DNA of 64,000 nt from Pyronema omphalodes (taxonomy: Eukaryota > Ascomycota > Pezizomycetes > Pezizales > Pyronemataceae), in the NCBI GenBank assembly GCA_024516155.1, contig JAJJXM010000084.1, positions 149,884 to 213,883 on the forward strand, written 5' to 3'. This document shows, one piece after another, positions 10,527-23,900 of this stretch. Each line of letters begins with the position of its first letter. The stretch's first letter is position 1. The translations under genes and the position numbers were made by a program. The notes beneath the pieces were generated by a model, which searched no databases, was not told the origin of the DNA, and saw only the letters and a program-made list of their open reading frames with translations.

Positions 10527-10669
10527 GATGAGTTTTTTTTGATGCGAAGGTTATTCGTAAAAAAGAAGTGACTGTGCTTTGGATGTAGAGCGAAGGTAAG
10601 GTGGGAGGATTGATGAGGAAGCTTGAGTTGGTGAGGAAAGAAGGAATTGAGGAAGGCGGGATGAGAGGG

Positions 10670-10677
10670 TATTTATG
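10670..10677 (-). promoter_or_regulatory. TATA-like element of secreted gene B
   Basis: ATAAATAC on the minus strand about 145-150 bp before the ATG, in the same AGACATAAATACCCTCTC context as gene C and a closely similar one in gene A. Confidence 0.6.
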
Positions 10678-13600
10678 TCTTCTTTCTCCCTCTGGAGATT
10701 GAGAGTTTCTTGGTCTAAGACTGATCATGAAGACGGTTGGATACTCTAGAGCGAGTGTTCTACGCTCTCGGCAGAAAACTGGTGGTGCATGATAGTTCTC
10801 AATTTCCAATGACCGAGTTCCTGCGGACGGCTGATCGACTCTAGCTGTCGTGCTCAATGGCGATCCGGGCCAAGGCTGATGTGTGATGTTGCCATGCTCT
10901 ATTAGGAGGGTTTCAGATTTGGAATATCCGTGACAGACAAAACCAATTGGTGTGTCTGCACGAAGTTTATTTTCGCTCCTGGATACGGGTTCCGGAGATG
11001 TGGTGCTTGGTCGTCGTGGCAAAGTATTGATGCAGGACGGACTAACCCGGAAAGCCGTCTTTGGCCAGCGATCATCATGTTTGAGTTCCTGGGATCCAAA
11101 ATCCTGGTAAAAAAATAAAGTCTTCATAGGTCCGCTATTGAGGTAACAATAATCATTGGAGCGATGGAAACACGCGGGGCGGAAGCGAGAGCGAACGATT
11201 ATTGATGGATTCATTTTCAACCCCGGCAAGCATTCTTTGACACCATAAGAAGGCTGCAAAATTGATTCACCAGTACTAATAATAGAATAACTTCGCTACA
11301 GAAATGCCATGGGTGAGAAGGAATTGAATTGCTCAGAGATCCGGACATCAGCAGTTTATTCCAACTTTAGTTTAGATCCGACAGCTTCAATTTGACAAGA
11401 TCTCCGAAGAACATCGTCATAAACTTTAGTAATTCATCTTTAAGAAACTGATCCATACTCTTGCTAATCTCATAGAGAATGACACATTGTTTGAAGTTAA
11501 TAACATCAGTAACACAACGTAGAACTCTACACTTCCGAACGCCACCGGCCGGCATGCAGGACAGAGCTTTCCTGGGAGCTATAAATTCTGCTTAACTGAT
11601 GCTTTGTCATAAATTTGTTGCACAAGGCAATCCAAGGTACGGCTGGGCTGGTTGCAAGCGGTGTTAAAACTGGGTGAATATGTTTCATATGCCATCACTC
11701 GTCTGGATGGCATGATTGTCAGCCGAACTTGTTCACACCTTCACGCATAGATGATCAAAGATAGCAACAGTGATGACCGTCGAACACAAATAACTGAAGC
11801 TAGTGGACGGCTTCAGTTACACTTCAGCTCGTCTATTGAAGCCAATTGAAGTGCTAGATGCTCCAGATGGCGTATGAGAACACGGCATAAAGTGACATGG
11901 CGTTCGTAGAAATTCGGCCTAGGCTTGGACAAACTTCTGCAAGCTTACGGTAAAGCTGGATTATATGCATTATTATCCTGCTTTTGGAGATTTGAATATA
12001 CACGTGTATCATGAAGTACGGTGGAGGAAGAATCCAAAGACTCGGGATTGGGCTCTTGGGGAGCAACGCGCCCAGACTTTCAGGTTGCTCATATTGAACA
12101 TCACAGAAGCCAAGAAATTGAATAATAATAGATCCACGGTTTTAAGAGCACGGATATCCTCTCCAATAGTCATAATTAGTCCGTTAGACGAATTAGCTGT
12201 CTTGTATATGCTGTCTGCCTTGCCAATGTCGGCATTATTTCCACACGATGCCAATACATTTTTATACAGATGCATTTTGTGACTTGGTTCTACTTTTGCA
12301 AAAACTTCTAAAACAATCAATAAATGCCAATAGAATCTTGAAAGGCTGTGTAATTCACAATATAATAAATTTGATATTATTGAGCCAATTGAGAGGCATA
12401 TCGATGGACCAAGAACTCCACACCAACAATCAAGACATCGATTTTTGGTGCAGGATTCCCACTGTCTGCTATTTGCTGTTAAAGTGCATTTATTTACATC
12501 CGACAATTGTGGACGTTCTCATAGTTCGTCATAGAAAAAGTGTAAAACTGTAGTCTGAGGTGTATAAACTGAATCCGTTCTCGCTTTCGCTAAGGAAGAG
12601 CTCGGAACTCCGAATTATACACATCGGCCGATAATATATGGGTTTTTAGGTCTGGGAATATCTTCAACCGAAGATACCCCGAATATTCGCTTCACATACC
12701 TCCCAATTAGTTCCCACCATACCCAAAACTGTAAGGATTGGATCTTTCCTAAACCACGTCATTCTCGCCAGACTTGTTTGTGAAATAAGCATTGAGTAAC
12801 AAGCTATGTGTCATACATGCATGTTGTACTGTTGTCAGAGCCTCGCTCTCGTTCCACACACCGTCATGCTTTCAGCTCTATAGTTGGCTGCCTTCATTGG
12901 CATTTGATGTGGAGGTTATTTCATGTTAGGTCCGATGGGATTCAGACGGTAAATGTGTACTCGAGTTCAAGGGTAAGTCCGGCACCCCGTTGTATCACTG
13001 CCTGACCTTTGTCCTCCCATACAACTGCAAATACCGAGAACATGGTTTTTAATGAAGCATCAAAGATATTTCGACGGTTATGGTGAAAATTAGCTATTAC
13101 AGGGCTCTTCAACCCTTGCTATTCTCCAGGAAACCTCATGAGTTCTGGTTGTTCGGTTGCTATGTCCTGATTGTGTGGGTTGTGCCGTGATTAAGGCACC
13201 CTTTGAGCATATTATTCTCGAGAACTATGTTCTGAACCCCAGCCTGCGTCATGCCCTGCCAATTGGCGGGCCGTTGGCGCAGTCGAATTTCACAGAACAA
13301 AAAAAATAACAGCAAGTAAACCCTATGAACAAAGACCGACTGTAAGGTCAAACTGGAGATATGTGTGGTTGCCTAGTACATAGACCCAAGATACATCGGC
13401 CGATAAGTCACCGGGTTGTACGACAATGCATTTGTACGAGGTTCATTTCGAACTTTGTGGTAAAAGAGAATACTTTGAGTACCTTTCTGCAGGACGCAGG
13501 TAATTCAGCGAGTTAGAAAATGTGATGCACATAATTTCTTCAAGGCCAAGGTGACATTAAATGAGGATCTGATTTATGCATCGGCAATGATTCTCCGAAC

Positions 13601-16600
13601 AGTTGTAACGGTACTTGGCTGCATATGATCGGTACCAAGACAATACTACAGATCCACGCGGCGTCTCATGTATTTCCATGCACTGTTGATCAGTTGAATT
13701 GTATCGGGCCAGACATAAAAAACAAAAAATAACCTGCCAAATAAAAAGCATTGCGCGATGCGATGTATCGACCGATGTAACATTTTACAGTACTGCATGT
13801 AAGACATACATACTTTCGGTGTTGGCAGTACATATATGCGTGTATGTGAGACAAGGCTGAGATACAGGAATGTCGAGTGCCTTGCCAAGCCCCGAACAGG
13901 TTTTCAGCCTGTTGGAAACGCCTGTTTCGAGCAAGGCATGTTTTGTGATTGTGTTCCTACTGCGTCGTAGTGGAGAATGCCTACCTGAGTAGGCACAATC
14001 TAGGATTATCAAACAGGCAAGATATTATTAGCTACTCAATCGTCCTGTCATGTTGTACCGTTCCCCGTGGCGAACGTGTTTGCCTGTTTATCATCCGGAT
14101 TATCATATCGGCTCGTATTCACCGCATTTCCTGGCGGAAACGAGAGCATCCAATCGATCCTCGCTAAAATCATTCTTCCCAAAATTGTTTTTGTCCCATC
14201 TCTGTAGGTCTTGGTCATGCCACCCATCCGCAAGAATATTTTTGGGCCTGGAAGCCTGGGGATATGCTCGCATCATGGAAATTCCAGTCTTGAGTTCTTT
14301 TAGGGTTTGGTGAGGCTATCTACCGACTCGGATTTGACCTCTCTGATGCGGAACTTATTCCACGCGAAAATCAGGCGACTACGAGTCCACGCGGTATATC
14401 TTTGATTCCAATTAATTCTTATGAAGTGGAAATATTCTTAAATTAAAGCAATGTCACTACGTTTCTGTGTGCCTTTCAAATTTAATAATTTCCAAACGTG
14501 ATCCGCAGGAGATATCCGAACTAGGGTTGGTGCCAGCGTTCCTGATATCCGGGTCGCTTCTGGAACCCCGGTGAAAATCATCTCTTGGCTAAATGCTAAA
14601 TACCTTCTTTTAACGCCGGAAAAACATAAGTAGAACGTGTTACAACCGGAGGTATCTCGGCCTTTCATCCCAAGACAAGAAAAATTACATTGGTTTATTC
14701 AACTTTACCCGTTCCGCTGGGTACTTTTCCTGAACGTCAACTTTGATTCAATAGTTGATCTTGCCCCAATCATGAAACCGCAACAAGCCGAAGATAACCG
14801 CAAATAAACTTATGGAATGCTATTCCGGTGGATGAAATTTTGTCTTTCAAACCTGTCGTGATTCCGCATATTACGAGGTTTCATTGGAAGTATTTCTTGG
14901 CTTTATATACATACTCTGCTACGCACATATCCATACTTCAAGGCATCGGTATGTGCAACACATACTGACAGTGTTTCACCGGCATCGGAGTGAACACCCG
15001 ATAACCGAATAATTTGTTTAATTATGGCATTTTCATCAGCAATTGAAACGTGATACAGATAAAAAACACTATACGCAGGGCTGGGATCAGTTATGACCAT
15101 TGATTACAGGTTGTATTGATGATATAGATGTGGTTTTGCACTAGCAATCAGGAATGATCTCATACTAAGTGGTAGTGAGATTCTAAAATAACCGGCCACC
15201 CTACCAGATTTTGGTGTTCCCCCAAAGCAATTCTATGTAAGGTTTCCTCGGAAGTTAGGCGACTGTCTTCTTGTTACGTGTAAAATCCATCGATTTAGGC
15301 CTCCTGTTACATACAGAAAGGTCGTATCAAACTAGTTACTTGGTATCGCCCGTGTTTTATAAGTCATCATCTTGAAGCCATTATGAATGTACATAAACTT
15401 CCAAGCGGCAGTTGTTAGTTTACTGTAGAAAATATCCCAGTTATCCTGAAAGAAGGCCGCATACCAAAATGCAAAACCATTGTAATGCAGAATTATACCT
15501 GCGAGGCTGCTGCTTGTCATTGTGAGCGCATTTACGAGAGATTAATATCGAAAACCAATCATCCAAACAGGACAGCTTTCACCGTCGCCTAAGCCTGTCA
15601 TGACTTGGTTCTCCAAACCTTTCAATAAAATTTGGAGCGACAACTCCCAGATTATCGAAGCAACTTTCGTGTACCCTCTTAATTTCCACGGCATCCAAGA
15701 GGTTACCACTATCCTATCTTATGCATTTCAATCTCGAAGCATAATTGCCAGTACGTGATGCAACCCTGTATATGTATTCTTTCCTTCAATCACTTTTTTT
15801 TCATGAAGTAGCGGCTCAGAAAAACATAAACCAGACCAATGAATCCCCCAATCTTTAAACATAACCAAGCCTTCGGATATCCCCATTAATGTTTGCACCA
15901 TCTGATTTCTCCATCCCTGGTTAGATAACATACTGAAGCAAATAGAATAGCCGGAGGTATGTATACGATGGATTCTGATGGAATCCCTAAAACTCAGCCT
16001 CAGGTTCCCGTTCGGAAATCCCCAGAATTCAGCTCTTGGCATATACACTTATTCCATGTGTGGACGCGTAAGTACTTCGAATCCTCTTATATTTACAGCA
16101 GGAACGATCCGGGTGCCATTGGGAAAAAAAACAAGACTGGATACTCTTAGCGAGACAACGCACGAAGCACGATGTAACTTCACGGTGGAAAAGGTAGACA
16201 CATCATAAGCCTTTCAAAAGTTTCTGGATGAAAAGAAGTTGCCGGAACTATATGCATACGGCCTGGAGTGAGTGTATGTACAAGTCACGAGAGCTTTTTC
16301 ACAGCGGCTATTGTATCTATGTAATTCAAAATACCTTACGGAATCGAAGGATAGAACGGCTATTTTACTAAGACATGTAAGTTTTCTGTTGTTAGGGAAG
16401 TAAAGTTTCGATATTGAACTTATGATGACCGGTAATATCACCTGTACTGTACCCGTTCTAACAAATGCCACTCCCCCCCCCCCCCGCTCCATTCTTTTGT
16501 GATACCTACCTCTCTATCCCGCTTAACGAAAAGCCACAACAACACTCTCACAACCCATCAACCAAACACCACATCACCATAGTCAGTATGTAAGACACTT

Positions 16601-17391
16601 ACTGGCACTCGCTATGCATACATACTCAAACAATCCTGTGAAACCTGAAGATTATTAATCTCCAAGCACACAACGGGGTTGGGAAGGCTTGCATAAAGAC
16701 ATCATATGCTTTGTTTTTTTAGGGCTGATGATGGAACTTGCCGGGATTTTAGGTATGTAGGTATGACTTGTACTTGTACTGTATGTAGGTGACTTGGAGC
16801 TGCTTCCCAACTACATATGGTTCTGGGGGTCGAATGCGATGGGTTGGAGTGTACACGTTATGAAAGCTTTGAAGGCTGGGTTTCATGTGCTCTGATGTAG
16901 TAGATGAGTCGATTCATTCAATTATACTTTAATCGAAGCTAAAAGAATGTAAAGCCCGATGAGATGAAATTTCTACTCAACATCCATCACTCCACCCCAG
17001 TATCCGCTATGTACCCGATCACCCTCTTCTACACCTTCACCATACCACCAGCTCTATCCCTCATCATCAATCCTCAACTCTCTCTCTCAAAAAAAAAAAA
17101 ATTCACCATATCCCATTACACTCTCTTTATCCCAATCGCAATTCCTGTATCTTCACTTCATACCTACCCGCAACTATCCCTACCCAACCCCCCCCCCCCC
17201 CCCCCCCTGCACCCACCAACCATCCTTTTCTCCCGTTTACAGATCCCGCAAACCGACCTACAAACCCACATAACTCCATAAAAAACGATCTCCCCCAAAA
17301 ATCCTAAACCCATTCCTTTACCCTTACAGCACACTCTCAACTATTCAGTTACAGATTCAACTACCTACCAAACGTGCCCTTAGAGTAAACA

Positions 17392-17470
17392 GTCCATAGT
17401 CCATAGTCCATAGCCCATAGTCCATAGTCCATAGTCCCATAATGCATAGTCCATAGTCCATAGTCCATAA
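17392..17470. repeat. 7-bp tandem repeat (TCCATAG)
   Basis: About eleven copies of TCCATAG with a few variants (CCCATAG, TCCCATAATGCATAG). Its complement is close to the TTATGGA heptamer array at 51749-51868. Confidence 0.85.
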
Positions 17471-17870
17471 TACATACAATAAACAACCACCAACCCAAAC
17501 CCCCCTACTAACATCTCAGATATCAAACCGAAAATACTTCAAACCAGGAATGATATTATGTAAACAACAAATCTACAGCTCCTTATACTCCATCAGGAAA
17601 TGAAAATAAAACAAAACCCTAGAAATAACATCAATCAATCAATCAATACCACAGCATAAACGCAATACATAACACCCAATACCATAAAAGAACAAGAAGT
17701 AAAAGGTACCATCAGTTAGTTATCAATTCAACAATTTCATTAACCCCCAACTCCCGTAGCAATAAACAAATCACAAAAAAAAGATCCACGGCAAAAAATA
17801 TAACCAACCAAAACCGGGAAAAAAAAGGTACTATGGATGGATGGATGTCGGACAGGCACCAAAAAAGATA

Positions 17871-17954
17871 CTCCTCGGCGGGGAATTGAACCCCGGTCTC
17901 CCGCGAACTATCAGTAGTGACAGGCGGAAATACTAACCACTATACTACCGAGGA
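17871..17954 (-). tRNA. tRNA-Asp(GTC), 12-nt intron (copy 1)
   Basis: The minus strand folds as a standard tRNA: acceptor TCCTCGG/CCGAGGA, discriminator G, anticodon loop CTGTCAC with GTC, T-arm GGGGTTCAATTCCCC. A 12-nt intron (CTACTGATAGTT) sits at the canonical place after base 37. A T-run follows the 3' end (TATCTTTTTT), as for RNA polymerase III termination. Confidence 0.95.
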
Positions 17955-18351
17955 TTATGTGTAGTGTGTTAAGATAACATACATCACAGCTAAACTATGT
18001 AATAGAAAGACATTGTGATGAGTTCATGACACACAGCGCTGTTGGCAAAAGTATTTGCGGGAGCTTGTAGAAAAGAAGGCATACTCACTGATGGTTGACA
18101 GCGCGCTGTGGTCAAACTCTGCGCTACATCTCTTCAAAGCACTGCAGTCGCGTTTGAGTCAAGCATCATGCTGATCAAGAGTCATTGGGCATAGACGCGT
18201 CACGACAGTTGCCAACGCCGCTTAGACAGCATTTTGTGAAACATTGACGCGTCTTCATGAAGAATCTAACACACGACTCATCTCAATCATTCCCATTAAT
18301 CTCTTCTTCACCCGCATCCCTCAGGATACCAGACAACGAAAAGAACAAGCA
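17955..18351. other. Spacer between tRNA-Asp copy 1 and U2 snRNA
   Basis: About 400 bp containing the 5' flank of the tRNA and the 3' flank of U2. No coding sequence or repeat is seen. Confidence 0.6.
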
Positions 18352-18542
18352 ATTGTCGCGTCAACTGGAGGCAGTACAATACCAGTGACACAGTGGTCAG
18401 TCGACATGAGCAAGCTCAGAGGCCAACAACCCAATTACAAAAATAAGATTAATATAAGAAGGTTCAAATAGAACCGTTTCAGATATTAAACTGAAAAGAA
18501 CAGATACTACACTTGATCTAAGCCAAAAGGCTGTGGAATTTA
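18352..18542 (-). ncRNA. U2: U2 spliceosomal snRNA
   Basis: Core RNA of the U2 snRNP that pairs with the intron branch point. On the minus strand the signature GCCTTTTGGCTTAGATCAAG is followed by TGTAGTATCTGTTC, which contains the branch-point recognition sequence GTAGTA, then the stem IIa/IIc elements (CAGTTTAATATCTG), an Sm-type site ATTTTTG (18444-18438), a GAGCTTGCTC stem-loop III element and a stem-loop IV (CTGGTATTGTACTGCCTCCAG). All landmarks appear in the canonical order. The exact ends are estimated: 5' end about 11 nt before GCCTTTTGGC, 3' end a few bases past stem IV. A TATATAAACC box lies about 95 bp upstream. Confidence 0.93.
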
Positions 18543-18632
18543 TTAGCATTTGTTGATGATGATAAAAGTTGGGGTGTGGTGAGGACGTACCAAAGAGAGC
18601 TAAAGAAGAAACAGAAGGGGGAGATGGGTAGG

Positions 18633-18640
18633 TTTATATA
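18633..18640 (-). promoter_or_regulatory. TATA box upstream of U2 snRNA
   Basis: TATATAAA on the minus strand about 95 bp before the estimated U2 5' end. The distance is longer than typical for a TATA box, so its use is uncertain. Confidence 0.35.
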
Positions 18641-18643
18641 GCT

Positions 18644-19117
18644 CGGGTGAGGGAGGGTAACGGTCAAAGTTTGCACGCTAGACGGGGAAATAGTTATACC
18701 ACGCTATATTAGTGGCTTGGTCAGCACAGCCACCCTGCAGAGCAGATGGAGCCCGAAGCTTGGTCACGTTCACTGTCGGCCAAATTACCACTTGGATGGG
18801 TCCAGCAGGCCCGTACATAGACAAAAAAGGTTCCTAATGGCAGCAAGAGTATATACGCATAAAAGCTTCTCAGAATTATCCATGGCCAGGATAAAAACTT
18901 TATACAAATACATTGATATAGTATTCTGAAACAAAAGAAAAAAGTAAGCGGTGACAGTCAACCAACCCCGGATATAAACAACATCCTACAACAAAAGAAG
19001 AGTAGAGTTACAAAACAAAAACACCGCTATAAACGCCATAAAAAATCACCATAACCTCCCTGAACCTTTATACATCCACTAATCATCTAATACATCACCA
19101 TCATCTACACAATTCCC
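18644..19117. other. Spacer between U2 and the BAX-inhibitor-type gene
   Basis: Contains the U2 upstream region and the 3' flank of the next minus-strand gene. No gene or repeat seen. Confidence 0.5.
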
Positions 19118-20133
19118 CTACTTGCGGTTGTTCTGTCTGTTTCCAAGAATCTGGACCATACGGACAAAGATGTTGATAAAGTCCAACTCAAGCTTAATGC
19201 TCTCATTGACAGTATCCTTCTTGATCAATCCACGCTCGGCAAGTCTTGCACGGTGCTGAACCTTCTGAACATCGTAGAGAGTGAATCCACCAAAGACGGC
19301 AAGTCCTCCGTAAAGGTAGACAGCCTCAGCTCCTGCAACGGCAGCGGTACCAAGGGGGAGGATCATAGGTGCAAGGGAAGCAAGACAGACGACAGCAAGA
19401 CCCCCGAGAAGAGGTCCTCCGAGCCAGAGGTATTTGTCCTACATTTATCATCAGTATATTGTCAAAGTAGCCATAAACCACCGGGGAAACTCACCTCCTT
19501 AGCAGTAGCAGCGACGTAAGAAATAGATCCCATCATTCCAACCGTGTAGAGACCAGCACGAGCGAGAATAGCGGGCGAGTAGAAGAAAAGAGGAGCAAGG
19601 GTAACAGCCTGAGTAAGGTTGAAACCAGTCCACAAAAGGTGTTTCTGGACATAGTTCTCTGGGTCGGTGTAAAGAGTTCCATACATAGTTCCGATACTAG
19701 CAACAAGTCCAGCACCCATAACCATCCAAGGGTTCATAGACATGAGTCTATAACTCCAACCTCTGTTATGTAGAGCCTTTGCCGCAAGACCAATCATACC
19801 GACTCCCATACCAGTGTAGGTGAAAGTTTCCTTCAAGAACTGTTGCTCAAACTCAGGGATTCCTCCAACCCGCTTCTCGCCGTTGAAGAGGACATTGATA
19901 CCAACGAGAGCACCACCGAAGATGGCTCCGGAAACAGCCAACTTGCGGTAGGCCTCAGCCTTGGAGGGACGACGGACGATGGCAGATTCGGTGGTGAAGA
20001 AACGCTTAGAGAGGGGCGCGCGGGGAATCTGGCGGAGGACCGAGGGGCGGACGGTGGTGAAGTTTCGTGCGGCTTGCGTGAGCGGCTTCATGGCGGCCGG
20101 GCGCCGGAGAGCATTGAAAAGCATAGGTTGCAT
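19118..20133 (-). CDS. Mitochondrial BAX-inhibitor-1 family membrane protein (GHITM/TMBIM5-like)
   Basis: A 319-residue protein in two exons, 20133-19495 and 19438-19118, joined across a 56-nt intron (GTGAGT donor at 19494, TAG acceptor) that keeps the frame (AKE|DKYLWLGG). The start chosen is the first ATG of the frame (20133). The N-terminus is Arg/Ala/Ser-rich with no acids (NALRRPAAMKPLTQAARNF), typical of a mitochondrial presequence, followed by about seven hydrophobic segments, including ISYVAATAKE, GGPLLGGLAVVCLASLAPM and AVYLYGGLAVFGGFTLYDVQ. The last, with Tyr-Asp-x-Gln, is a hallmark of the BAX-inhibitor-1 family. The GHITM/TMBIM5 subgroup resides in the inner mitochondrial membrane and is linked to cristae structure and ion exchange in animals; the fungal role is less clear. 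Confidence 0.85.
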
Positions 20134-20957
20134 GGTGTTGTGTTGCTGTAGGCTGTAGCTGTTGTTGCAGATGTGGTTGGTTGTTGGTTGGGTGGGGAGC
20201 TGGTTTTGAAGGCTGCAGCAAGGGTGGCGGTAATGACGTTGGGCGCGAGGATCAGCTTGCTTGGTAAGTTCTAGAAGGTGATCATCGGTTAGCACTCGCC
20301 GGGTGTGTTACTCCGTTTGAGTCATTTCCAAGGGATTCAGAAATGATTATCAAATGAAGAACAGTGCGACAAATACCTCAGCCATTGATATGTGTGTGCT
20401 TTGTTCTTCTTCCTTTTCTTCCATTGGCTTCTTAACTTCCGTCTGTTTCTTCACGTCATGCGCTCGAAACTCAAGCTTCGCTGAATCATCCACACTTCAT
20501 CCAGAACTTCATATAGCAACTCATGTATTCAGGCAGCAGCCGATAAAGATAGATAACAGATGTTTTACAATTCGTGTCAGGCATTGATAATAGACGGCTA
20601 CAAAACGTTTTACAGTTATGATATTGAGGTCGTTCCAGGCCTAAGATACAAAACTCCAAAATCCTGGGTCTCCTTTAAACACTGCATGGGGTATCGATTA
20701 TCGGCCCTGAAGTAAAGTGGGTATCGTACATAGATAATGTAGAAAGCAATAAAAAAAAACACACACAATAAGTAATCGCCGAAAAGAACAAACAAAAAAA
20801 AAGGTAACCCCGTAAAACAACATATCAGAATCACTTTGTACAGAAAGAAACAAAAATAAGAATGTGCTCCGACAGAATAAACCAACCGAACCATCTTCAA
20901 ATCACCGCCATCCCATAAAGAATAACAAGCAAAAAAAATCTCACAAACCAATCCCGT
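20134..20957. other. Spacer between the GHITM-like gene and kinesin-8
   Basis: 5' region of the GHITM-like gene and 3' UTR region of the kinesin gene, both on the minus strand. A-rich in 20740-20940. No further gene seen. Confidence 0.6.
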
Positions 20958-23900
20958 TTATTTCCCTCCGCCTGCTCTTGCTGCGGGCACAGTGCCCAGC
21001 AACTGCGGCAAACTGGCTTGCGCTAATGCGTTACTCAAGCCCTGCACGCTTGCTGAATTCACCGTCAATCGCCTAGCGCCCGCTTTAATACCAGAACTCT
21101 TCGGGCTCAACACTGAGGACGTATGTCCACTCGTTCTCTCACCTTTGTTGGGAAGTCTTTTGGCGAATCCAATTCCAAAGATGCTGTCGGAACTCGATAC
21201 ACTAGATCGGCTCGGAGATCTTCGTTTCGGCTTCTGCGTCTGGATAGCTCCAGAGATGCTCATTCGCATGGCTGGACGGTGGGCTGCCGGTCGGTTCTCG
21301 TAGCCACCACTCAGTCCAGAAGGCTCGTATGCGTTTATGGGTGAGTTATCGCCAGAGTTATCTTCGGAATCAGGAGGCGTGGGTTCTGCTTTCTTCGAGC
21401 CGAGGGGTGCAAGCATTTTGTTACGTGGCGGGGGTCGGATCGGGGGAGCAGATGCGCCGGATGAGGATGCGTATGGGTTGTTTGAACGAACAGCTGCAGG
21501 TTTTGATCGCTGAGGAATATATTCATCGTCATCTTCCTCCTCTTCCTCCTCATCCGCACCGTCGGTTCGTGCTCCGGAAAAGTATGCGTCGTCGACAATC
21601 ATTCGTCTGTGGCTGTTTTCTGACACCGGATCAACAAGCTCTTCGGTCCATCGTACACGTTTCTTTTCGCCAACCTTCTTGCCGAATACAACTCCCTTCT
21701 TAGGTGATTTATGCTTAATATGTCTCGGAGATGGTCGGGCTGGAGAAATAGGAAGTTGAGAATGGAATTCGTTCGAAGTTGATGGTTTAAATGGCGAATA
21801 ACCAGCACCGTAACCAGTGTGTTTGTTTTTCTTCGGGGATTTATAAGCTGACGGTTTGTAGGATTCCTGTGATACGAGCTCGCCAGTAGGTTTAACAATG
21901 TGTGACATGGCATCACCGGCCCCCTTCTGAATTTCAAAAAGAGATTTTCTTGCCTCCTCCAACGCCTCAGCTTCTGTAATATTGGTGTTCATGATTTTGT
22001 TGATGGTTGCATAGGTTTCGAAATGCGCTTTCGAGAGTAACTGAATAGAAGCCATAAAATTAACATCGAGTGTTGCAATAGCCCGCTGCACATCCCTTTC
22101 TCCCATTGTCATCCATAGGGTAGCTTCTGTATTTAGGATTGCCACATCTGAATCAACTACGCCGTCAATTGCCTGAAGGTTTTTGAGTGAACTCTGCAAA
22201 GTTGAATGAATAGCTCTTTCCCAATTGATTCCGTTTAATTTCTCCTTGATGCCTTGCTCCTTGAAAGTTAACTCCTGTAACACCTTCTCTGCTTCTCCCT
22301 GCATTTTGAGCATGGTTGCATTTGGCTCCTCTGCCTGCTGAGCTTGGTATACTGATTCGAAGGCATCCAACCAGGCATTTACAAATTGTATCCGCCGCTC
22401 AACCATCCGAAGATTCTGAAGTAACCGGATATTTTCGTCTCGAATAGGGGTTGTTTGTTCAAATGCATCCCTTATCCGTCTAAGACCATCCTTGATGCAG
22501 GCATCCTTTGCTGCGCGTTGCTTCGTAAGCGTGTTCACGGCTTCTTTGGTTGAATCGCTCAGTCTTGCCTTGAGTACATCCACCTCTTGCCGCAAGTCGT
22601 AAATTGCCTTGACATACTGACTGACATGTCTATTAACATTAATGATATTTCGTGACACCTTTGTCTTGATGTTCTTGGCTCGATTGGCGTATTTCAAAGT
22701 ATTATGCGTTTCGTCGTAATGTTGACTCGACGGACTGACACACACAATCATAACTGTTCTGCAGTTTCCACCCAAAGAAAATTTCAATAATCTTGTAAGC
22801 TTTGAGTCTCGGTATGGAACGTGGTTGCTGGTTTTGGCGTCGCAAAGAGAGTTAATGCAGTTACCGAGAGCTAATAAAGACCGGTTGATGTTGGCTCCCT
22901 CTAAAAGTCTCTCTCCCCGATTCTTAGTGACGGATGCTCTCTCACTACCAGCAAGGTCAATAATAGACAACGTCGACGCCATGTGATCCTCCGATAATCC
23001 TGCAGTTCGAGGCTTTTGTACAACGTTGATTTGTAGGACGGCATGTGATCGTGATGAGGCGGCGTTCGCCTCAGTGGGTGACTGTGTTCGGTTTGCATTT
23101 CCCATAACAATCATATCCATAACCTCCTCTACCGTACGTGGTGTATGCTGTGATAGACCTGATACTGATATATTCTTGTTGTTGTCTTCCCGTAACTGAA
23201 GTCCAATTTTGCTTCCACCAGGTACCAAAAGGTCTCGAATCGTCTCATTGTAAATCTCGAGGTATGATAGTGTAAGATGGATCTCTTTTTCGTTGGCAAG
23301 GGCGTCTATGCGTTGGAAAAGCTCGGCACAAGTAAGGAAAATTATACCGGGGTTTGACGGGTTACCACTGCACGAGACACCGTTTAGTAAATATCTTGCT
23401 GATTCTCGACCGTAAATTTTGCGCGTTCACAAACCTAATTGTATGCGTTTTACCACACCCAGTAGCTCCGTATGCAAACACTGTAGCATTGAATCCGTCG
23501 AGCACACTGTCCAGCAGCGATTTAGTGGTAGCCTCGTAAACATCCTGCTGAGAACAAGTTTCGTCGAATACCCGGTCAAAACCAAACCGCATATCCTTCA
23601 CTCGCTTTCCCTGTGGTAGAATAGTTTTCTGGTATTTTGCCATGGGATTCTCTTCTGCGGGATCGAACACCCTGATGGTGTTAGAAGTCTGACCAGGTAT
23701 GTAGGGTCCAGACGAACTCACAGCATATGATCGTCTATTACCTTCACCACACGCCGTACTCCTTTGCCCGTAAGTGTAGGTTTTGGTGTCGCGAGAGCTC
23801 CATCGCCGAAGAATGCGGGGGCATCGTCTACTCGTGTACTGGTGGTGGGGTATTGTTAGTTTGGTGATGTTTCGAGAGCTAGAGGTGGGCTGAGGGAAAC

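Larger units (their letters stand above)
10527..17870. other. Upstream flank of gene B, then a long gene-free stretch
   Basis: 10527 to about 11720 is the duplicated flank shared with copy A, and up to about 11370 also with copy C. From 11720 to 16950 I see only short open frames (none above about 165 codons, most without ATG) and no recognisable domain. Minus-strand frames around 14438-14668, 14903-15100, 15332-15520 and 15728-16048 have protein-like composition and might be decayed exons. 16950-17520 is pyrimidine-rich with a C-run near 17190-17208 and a TCCATAG array at 17392-17470. Confidence 0.5.

Noticed and set aside
9915..10571. 218-codon plus-strand frame antisense to secreted gene B (similar frames lie antisense to A and C)
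   Set aside because: It is a by-product of the repeated, codon-biased sense gene; the product is Val/Met-rich repeats without conserved start or features, whereas the sense frames share signal peptide and motifs.
12009..12506. 165-codon minus-strand frame
   Set aside because: It begins at TTG, not ATG, and shows no domain or splice-supported extension.
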